DNA of 9,468 nucleotides from Marinospirillum sp. (GTDB lineage: Bacteria; Pseudomonadota; Gammaproteobacteria; Pseudomonadales; Halomonadaceae), in the NCBI GenBank assembly GCA_007119985.1, contig SKOQ01000208.1, positions 1 through 9,468 of the forward strand, in the 5' to 3' direction. The notes under the pieces are model-generated. The model saw nothing but the letters and a program-made list of their open reading frames with translations, was not told the origin of the DNA and made no database searches. Below are positions 5,582 through 9,468 of this stretch, in pieces. A program made the position numbers and the translations under genes. Position 1 is the stretch's first letter, and each line of letters starts with the position of its first letter.

Positions 5582-7261
5582 ATGAGCAAACAAGCAAGCT
5601 ATGTCAGCGGGATCAGTCATCAACCCCTGCTCGGCATGACCATTGGCGATCTTTTTGATCACACCGTGGCGCAGCATCCTGATCAAGAAGCGCTGGTCTC
5701 TCGTCACCAGCAACAACGCTTGACTTATCGCCAGCTGCAAGCCGAGGTCAACCGCTGCGCACGCGGACTGATGCAGCTTGGCGTGCGCAAGGGCGATCGG
5801 GTCGGCATCTGGGCCCCCAATTGTAGCCAGTGGTGTATCACCCAGTTTGCTACGGCCAAAATTGGCGCGATTTTAGTCAATATCAACCCCAGCTATCGCA
5901 CCCATGAGCTGGAATATGCCCTCCAGCAATCCGGCGCCAGCGTGCTGATTTTTCAAGGCCAGTTCAAGCAATCTGACTACACACAAATGTTGTGCGAACT
6001 GATGCCAGAAATCAGCAGCCTTGCTGCCTCTGACTTTACTTCTCCTCGCCTCCCTGCACTGAAGCACCTGATCTGCCTAGATTCAACACCCTGCCAGCCA
6101 GCCCTGCAAAGCTGGACAGATCTCCTCGCTATGGCAGAAGGCATCAGCGCAGATCAACTGCAAGAAAGGCAAGCCAGCCTCGCGTTTGATGATCCGATCA
6201 ACATCCAGTACACCTCCGGCACCACAGGCGCACCCAAAGGCGCCACCCTCTCGCACCACAATATTCTCAATAACGGCTATTTTGTTGGCGAAGGCATGCG
6301 CTTGACCCATCAGGATCGCATGGTGATTCCTGTCCCGCTTTATCACTGCTTTGGAATGGTGATGGGCAATCTTGGCTGCGTGACGCACGGCGCCACGATG
6401 ATCTACCCCAATGATGGTTTTGATGCCGAACTGACCCTGCGCACCGTGGAAGAAGAACGCGCAACCTGCCTCTATGGCGTGCCCACCATGTTTATCGCCG
6501 AGCTGGCGCACCCTGATTTTGCGCGCTTTGATCTCTCCAGTCTGCGCACTGGCATTATGGCAGGCTCTAACTGCCCGATTGAGGTGATGAAAAAAGTCAT
6601 CGAGCAGATGCATATGCGCGATGTCACCATCTGCTACGGCATGACAGAAACCAGCCCAGTGAGCTTTCAAACCCAAATGGATGCCCCGCTTGAAAAACGA
6701 GTCGCCACCGTAGGGACGATCCACCCCCATTTGGAAGTCAAGCTGGTGGATCCCGGCAGCGGTCAAGTCGTCCCACGCGGTGAGAAGGGCGAACTTTGCA
6801 CCCGCGGCTATAGCGTGATGCTCGGCTATTGGAATAATCCGCAGGCCACCGAGCAGGCGCTGGTCAACGGCTGGATGCATACAGGCGATCTGGCCACAAT
6901 GGATGAAGAGGGCTATGTCGCCATCACCGGCAGAATCAAGGATATGATTATTCGCGGCGGTGAGAATATCTACCCACGTGAGTTAGAAGAGTTCTTCTAC
7001 ACCCATCCGGCTATTGCCGATGTGCAGGTCATCGGTGTTCCTGATGCCAAGTATGGCGAAGAAGTCATGGCCTGGATCAAGCTGCGAGATGGGCAGACCT
7101 TAGATGAAGCTGACTTGCGTGCTTTTTGTCAGGGCAAGATCGCCCATTACAAGATTCCGCGCTATTTTAAATTCACCCATGCCTTCCCGATGACGGTCAC
7201 TGGCAAGATCCAGAAGTTTAAAATGCGCGATCAAAGCATCGAAGAACTCGGGCTGGCCTAA
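5582..7261 (+). CDS. AMP-forming acyl-CoA synthetase (ANL superfamily)
   Basis: This cytoplasmic enzyme activates a carboxylic acid with ATP and CoA, through an acyl-AMP intermediate. The 559 aa include an adenylation domain (about 20-450) and a small C-terminal domain (about 451-550). Key motifs are all intact: phosphate loop YTSGTTGAPKG (210-220), YGMTETSP (352-359), WMHTGDLATMDEEGY (431-445), the hinge GRIKDMIIRGGENIYPRE (450-467), and PMTVTGKIQKFK (536-547), where Lys542 should be the catalytic lysine for adenylation. The ATG at 5582 has AAGGTGG as ribosome site at short spacing. It follows liuR by 145 nt, and an intrinsic terminator lies 30 nt after its stop. The substrate cannot be read from the sequence. 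Linkage to the valine genes and LiuR suggests branched or short-to-medium acids such as isobutyrate, isovalerate or acetoacetate; a general fatty-acid ligase is the alternative. Confidence 0.9.
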   Translation: MSKQASYVSGISHQPLLGMTIGDLFDHTVAQHPDQEALVSRHQQQRLTYRQLQAEVNRCARGLMQLGVRKGDRVGIWAPNCSQWCITQFATAKIGAILVNINPSYRTHELEYALQQSGASVLIFQGQFKQSDYTQMLCELMPEISSLAASDFTSPRLPALKHLICLDSTPCQPALQSWTDLLAMAEGISADQLQERQASLAFDDPINIQYTSGTTGAPKGATLSHHNILNNGYFVGEGMRLTHQDRMVIPVPLYHCFGMVMGNLGCVTHGATMIYPNDGFDAELTLRTVEEERATCLYGVPTMFIAELAHPDFARFDLSSLRTGIMAGSNCPIEVMKKVIEQMHMRDVTICYGMTETSPVSFQTQMDAPLEKRVATVGTIHPHLEVKLVDPGSGQVVPRGEKGELCTRGYSVMLGYWNNPQATEQALVNGWMHTGDLATMDEEGYVAITGRIKDMIIRGGENIYPRELEEFFYTHPAIADVQVIGVPDAKYGEEVMAWIKLRDGQTLDEADLRAFCQGKIAHYKIPRYFKFTHAFPMTVTGKIQKFKMRDQSIEELGLA

Positions 7262-7291
7262 GAGATCAAAAGCCAGAGTCCAATCCACTGT

Positions 7292-7339
7292 GCAGCGCGC
7301 GACCGACTTAAACAGCCGTCGCCGCTGCCCTTTTCTCTT
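7292..7339 (+). terminator. Rho-independent terminator after the synthetase gene
   Basis: GCAGCG (7292-7297) and GCGAC (7299-7303) pair with GTCGC (7318-7322) and CGCTGC (7323-7328), giving 11 GC-rich base pairs with one bulged C at 7298 and a 14-nt loop. After two C residues follows TTTTCTCTT. This would end the liuR-synthetase transcript and insulate upp. The remaining stretch up to 7410 holds nothing I can identify. Confidence 0.65.
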
Positions 7340-7413
7340 GATCTTCCCTCTACAGCCTCTTGCTCGGCTGAAAAACAACTCAAAAAAAGCCCACTCAGCA
7401 GGCGCGCGCAGTT

Positions 7414-7435
7414 TTGTGTGACTAAAATCACATCA
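7414..7435. promoter_or_regulatory. CRP-type operator upstream of upp
   Basis: TGTGA (7417-7421), six bases, then TCACA (7428-7432) is the exact core of the enterobacterial CRP consensus. It is centred at 7424.5, 5 bp before the left half-site edge of the predicted upp -35. With the predicted start near 7475 the centre is at about -50, between the classical class II (-41.5) and class I (-61.5) positions. Its effect on upp is therefore uncertain; repression or use of another promoter is possible. Confidence 0.65.
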
Positions 7436-7439
7436 GTGT

Positions 7440-7468
7440 TTGTTCTTGCGCCTTTTTCGCAGGATAAT
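7440..7468 (+). promoter_or_regulatory. Promoter of upp
   Basis: TTGTTC (7440-7445) as -35 is separated by 17 bp from GATAAT (7463-7468) as -10. Transcription would begin near 7475, leaving a leader of about 30 nt. That is too short for an attenuator. No T-run lies at the predicted start, so I see no sign of the UTP-dependent stuttering known for E. coli upp. Confidence 0.55.
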
Positions 7469-7505
7469 ACTTAAGTCTTTAACCGCCACTGCAATTGAGG
7501 TTTTT

Positions 7506-8135
7506 ATGGGTTTACACGTCATCCAGCACCCTTTAGTTCAACACAAACTCGGGTTGATGCGCGCCGAGCACATCAGCACCAAGAGTTTTCGCGAGCTTGC
7601 CAATGAACTTGGTAATCTGCTCACCTATGAAGCTACTCAGGATCTGGCTTTAGAAGTTGAAACCATCACAAGCTGGAGTGGTGATTCAATTGATGTGGCG
7701 CGTCTGAAAGGAAAAAAGATCACCGCTGTGCCTATCTTACGGGCAGGCATCGGTATGCTGGATGGCATGCTGCGCCTGATTCCAAGCGCTAAGGTCAGCG
7801 TGGTCGGTCTTTATCGTGATGAAGAAACACTGGAACCTGTTTCCTATTTTGAGAAGTTTGCAGGGCGTTTAGACGAGCGTATTGCACTGGTCTTGGATCC
7901 CATGCTCGCGACAGGCGGTTCGATGGTCGCTACCTTGGATCTGCTGAAAAAACACGGCTGTAGCCAGATTAAAATCCTGGTGCTGGTGGCCGCGCCTGAG
8001 GGCGTCAAGAAGGTGCTGGATGCCCATCCTGATGCAGAGATCTACACCGCCTCACTGGATGATTGCCTCAACGAGCAAGGTTATATCCTGCCTGGTCTTG
8101 GGGATGCAGGCGATAAGATCTTCGGTACCCGCTAA
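7506..8135 (+). CDS. upp: Uracil phosphoribosyltransferase
   Basis: This cytoplasmic salvage enzyme joins uracil and PRPP to make UMP and pyrophosphate. The 209 aa equal the usual length of about 208. The PRPP loop is VLDPMLATGGSM (129-140), the PILRAGIGMLDGM region (76-88) forms part of the active site, and GYILPGLGDAGDKIFGT (192-208) at the C-terminus is the uracil-binding signature. The ATG at 7506, preceded by GAGG (7497-7500) at 5-nt spacing, is chosen because the product MGLHVIQHPLVQHKLG begins as in E. coli Upp. An upstream in-frame start at 7440 would add 22 unconserved residues and begin inside the predicted promoter. It is followed 71 nt later by the permease gene, the standard upp-uraA order. 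The two genes have no evident link to the valine locus and are insulated from it by a terminator. Confidence 0.97.
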   Translation: MGLHVIQHPLVQHKLGLMRAEHISTKSFRELANELGNLLTYEATQDLALEVETITSWSGDSIDVARLKGKKITAVPILRAGIGMLDGMLRLIPSAKVSVVGLYRDEETLEPVSYFEKFAGRLDERIALVLDPMLATGGSMVATLDLLKKHGCSQIKILVLVAAPEGVKKVLDAHPDAEIYTASLDDCLNEQGYILPGLGDAGDKIFGTR

Positions 8136-8142
8136 GCTCTGT

Positions 8143-8175
8143 ACCAGCATCTCGCTCTCGGCGCGGGGTGCTGGT
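8143..8175 (+). other. Strong 13-bp hairpin between upp and uraA
   Basis: The left arm (8143-8155, beginning ACCAGCA) pairs with the right arm (8163-8175, ending TGCTGGT) over 13 consecutive pairs, two of them G-U, with a 7-nt loop. It begins 8 nt after the upp stop. The bases after it (GATCCTTCACC) do not form a T-run, so full intrinsic termination is unlikely. It may act as a partial terminator or 3' stabiliser of upp mRNA, lowering uraA expression. A possible GTG start for uraA (8168) would be buried in the right arm. Confidence 0.6.
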
Positions 8176-8206
8176 GATCCTTCACCTGCTTCTGAGTCTC
8201 TCCTCT

Positions 8207-9466
8207 ATGCCCTCTTATTCAACTGATACGCCCTTTTGGAATCTGCGTAACCTGCTCGCGGGCGCGCAGATGCTGTTTGTTGCCTTTGGCGCCCTGGTTC
8301 TTGTGCCGCTGCTGACTGGTTTGGACCCGAGCGTGGCTTTATTTAGCGCCGGCTTGGGCACACTGGTGTTTCATAGCGTCACCAAAAACAAGGTACCCGT
8401 CTTTTTAGCCAGCTCCTTTGCTTTTATTGCACCGATTCAATTTAGCGTGCAGCAGTGGGGCGTGCCCGCCACCCTCTCTGGTTTGATGGCCGCTGGCGTC
8501 GCCTATATCATTCTCAGCCAGCTGGTACGCATCTACGGCGCTGATTTCTTGCAACGCCTGCTGCCAGCCATCGTAGTGGGCCCAGTGATTATGGTCATTG
8601 GCTTGGCACTGGCTCCGGTGGCCGTCAATATGGCTCAAGGCCTCTCTGGTGATGGCAGCCTGACACTCTTCCCTTATGCGCAATCTATGGCGGTATCGAT
8701 GCTGGCGCTCAGCGTCACCCTGTGCCTGGCTTTGTTTGGTCGCGGCCTGCTGCGTCTGACTTCCATCCTCGGTGGGATTCTGGCCGGTTATCTGCTGGCC
8801 TTGGCTTTTGGGATGGTGGATTTCAGCCCCTTACAAGAAGCCAGCTGGTTTGCACTACCTCAGTTTGTCGCGCCTGAGTTTCATTGGCAGGCGATCCTGT
8901 TTATGCTGCCCGTGGCTTTAGCCCCTGCCATAGAACACCTCGGGGATATGGTGGCTATCGGTCAGATTACCGGCAAAAACTATATTAAAAAGCCGGGGCT
9001 GCATCGCACACTGCTTGGGGATGGACTGGCCACCTCGACTGCGGCGGCCTTTGGTGGCCCACCCAACACCACCTATTCAGAAGTCACCGGCGCGGTCATG
9101 CTGACCCGTAGCTTTAACCCCAAGATTATGCTCTGGGCTGCACTGGTGGCGATCACGCTGGCGTTTGTCGGCAAGCTGGGCGCACTGCTCCAGACACTGC
9201 CCACTCCTGTTATGGGCGGTATCATGATCCTGCTGTTTGGTTCGATTGCACTGGTGGGGATGAACACTCTCAGCCGCGCCAAGCTAGACCTCACTGCGCC
9301 GCGCAACCTGTGTATCGCCTCGCTGATTTTAGTCGTCGGTATTGGCGGTCTGCATTTAGGGCAAGGGCAGTGGAGCTTGCAAGGTGTTGGCCTTGCGGCG
9401 GTGATTGGCATCCTGTTGAACCTGATTCTGCCAAACGCACCAGCTTCAACCACAGAAGAGCACTAA
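8207..9466 (+). CDS. uraA: Uracil permease (NCS2/NAT family)
   Basis: This inner-membrane uracil:proton symporter supplies substrate to Upp. The 419 aa are very hydrophobic and fit the 14-helix NCS2 fold. A short cytoplasmic start, MPSYSTDTPFWNLRNLLAGA, leads into the first helix (about 19-38). The substrate region contains PAIEHLGDMVAIGQITGKNY (240-259), with Glu243, His244 and Asp247. GDGLATSTAAAFGGPPNTTY (271-290) follows, then Glu292. By alignment from memory Glu243 and Glu292 correspond to Glu241 and Glu290 of E. coli UraA, while Asp247 stands where E. coli has His245. The ATG at 8207 is preferred although its ribosome site is weak (GAG at 8194-8196). A GTG at 8168 would add 13 residues, lies in the hairpin, and gives an N-terminus unlike the family. 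Weak initiation fits low permease expression. A broader uracil or xanthine range cannot be excluded. Confidence 0.92.
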   Translation: MPSYSTDTPFWNLRNLLAGAQMLFVAFGALVLVPLLTGLDPSVALFSAGLGTLVFHSVTKNKVPVFLASSFAFIAPIQFSVQQWGVPATLSGLMAAGVAYIILSQLVRIYGADFLQRLLPAIVVGPVIMVIGLALAPVAVNMAQGLSGDGSLTLFPYAQSMAVSMLALSVTLCLALFGRGLLRLTSILGGILAGYLLALAFGMVDFSPLQEASWFALPQFVAPEFHWQAILFMLPVALAPAIEHLGDMVAIGQITGKNYIKKPGLHRTLLGDGLATSTAAAFGGPPNTTYSEVTGAVMLTRSFNPKIMLWAALVAITLAFVGKLGALLQTLPTPVMGGIMILLFGSIALVGMNTLSRAKLDLTAPRNLCIASLILVVGIGGLHLGQGQWSLQGVGLAAVIGILLNLILPNAPASTTEEH

Positions 9467-9468
9467 AA

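Noticed and set aside
5228..5740. 170-codon open frame on the minus strand across the liuR-synthetase junction
   Set aside because: It overlaps two well-supported genes and the gap between them, has no ribosome site I can support and no recognisable domain.
6083..6880. 265-codon open frame on the minus strand
   Set aside because: It lies wholly inside the acyl-CoA synthetase gene, whose motifs are all intact; its product shows no recognisable family and reads as the mirror frame of a GC-biased gene.
8168..8206. Upstream GTG start for uraA adding 13 residues
   Set aside because: The codon is in the right arm of a strong hairpin, lacks a ribosome site, and the added residues do not fit the usual family start.
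9073..9453. 126-codon open frame opposite uraA
   Set aside because: It is antisense to conserved membrane-protein coding sequence and has no family features.

Overview
The window shows a chromosomal segment of a Gram-negative bacterium, most likely a gammaproteobacterium. Three things suggest this: valine-catabolism enzymes next to both an MmsR-like AraC regulator and a LiuR-like MerR regulator, an adjacent upp-uraA pair, and a CRP-type operator in front of upp. By eye the GC content is in the mid-50s percent. I cannot fix the genus from the sequence alone. I see no mobile elements, CRISPR arrays, tRNA or rRNA.

Region 1 (about 1-3892, minus strand) is a tightly packed catabolic operon. It is read from right to left: acyl-CoA dehydrogenase, enoyl-CoA hydratase, 3-hydroxyisobutyryl-CoA hydrolase, and mmsB (3-hydroxyisobutyrate dehydrogenase, cut by the left edge). 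These are four consecutive steps of valine breakdown: isobutyryl-CoA to methacrylyl-CoA, to 3-hydroxyisobutyryl-CoA, to free 3-hydroxyisobutyrate, to methylmalonate semialdehyde. The next enzyme, mmsA, is not in the window.

Region 2 (3893-5034) is a regulatory hub. A divergent intergenic region carries a leader with a tandem 15-bp repeat, a promoter for the catabolic operon, and an inverted-repeat operator. It is followed by an AraC-family regulator and then a second, better copy of the same operator in front of a MerR-family LiuR-like regulator. Both operators lie in the same place relative to a 17-bp-spaced promoter, with the -35 box inside the operator. This suggests one MerR-type protein controls its own gene and the valine operon.

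Region 3 (5035-7339) has the MerR gene followed by an AMP-forming acyl-CoA synthetase, probably in one transcript, closed by an intrinsic terminator. The synthetase may feed external branched or short-chain acids into the same catabolism.

Region 4 (7340-9468) is unrelated pyrimidine salvage: upp (uracil phosphoribosyltransferase) and uraA (uracil permease). It has its own promoter, a perfect CRP-type palindrome upstream, and a strong intercistronic hairpin.

No unprecedented enzyme system is apparent. The most interesting content is regulatory.
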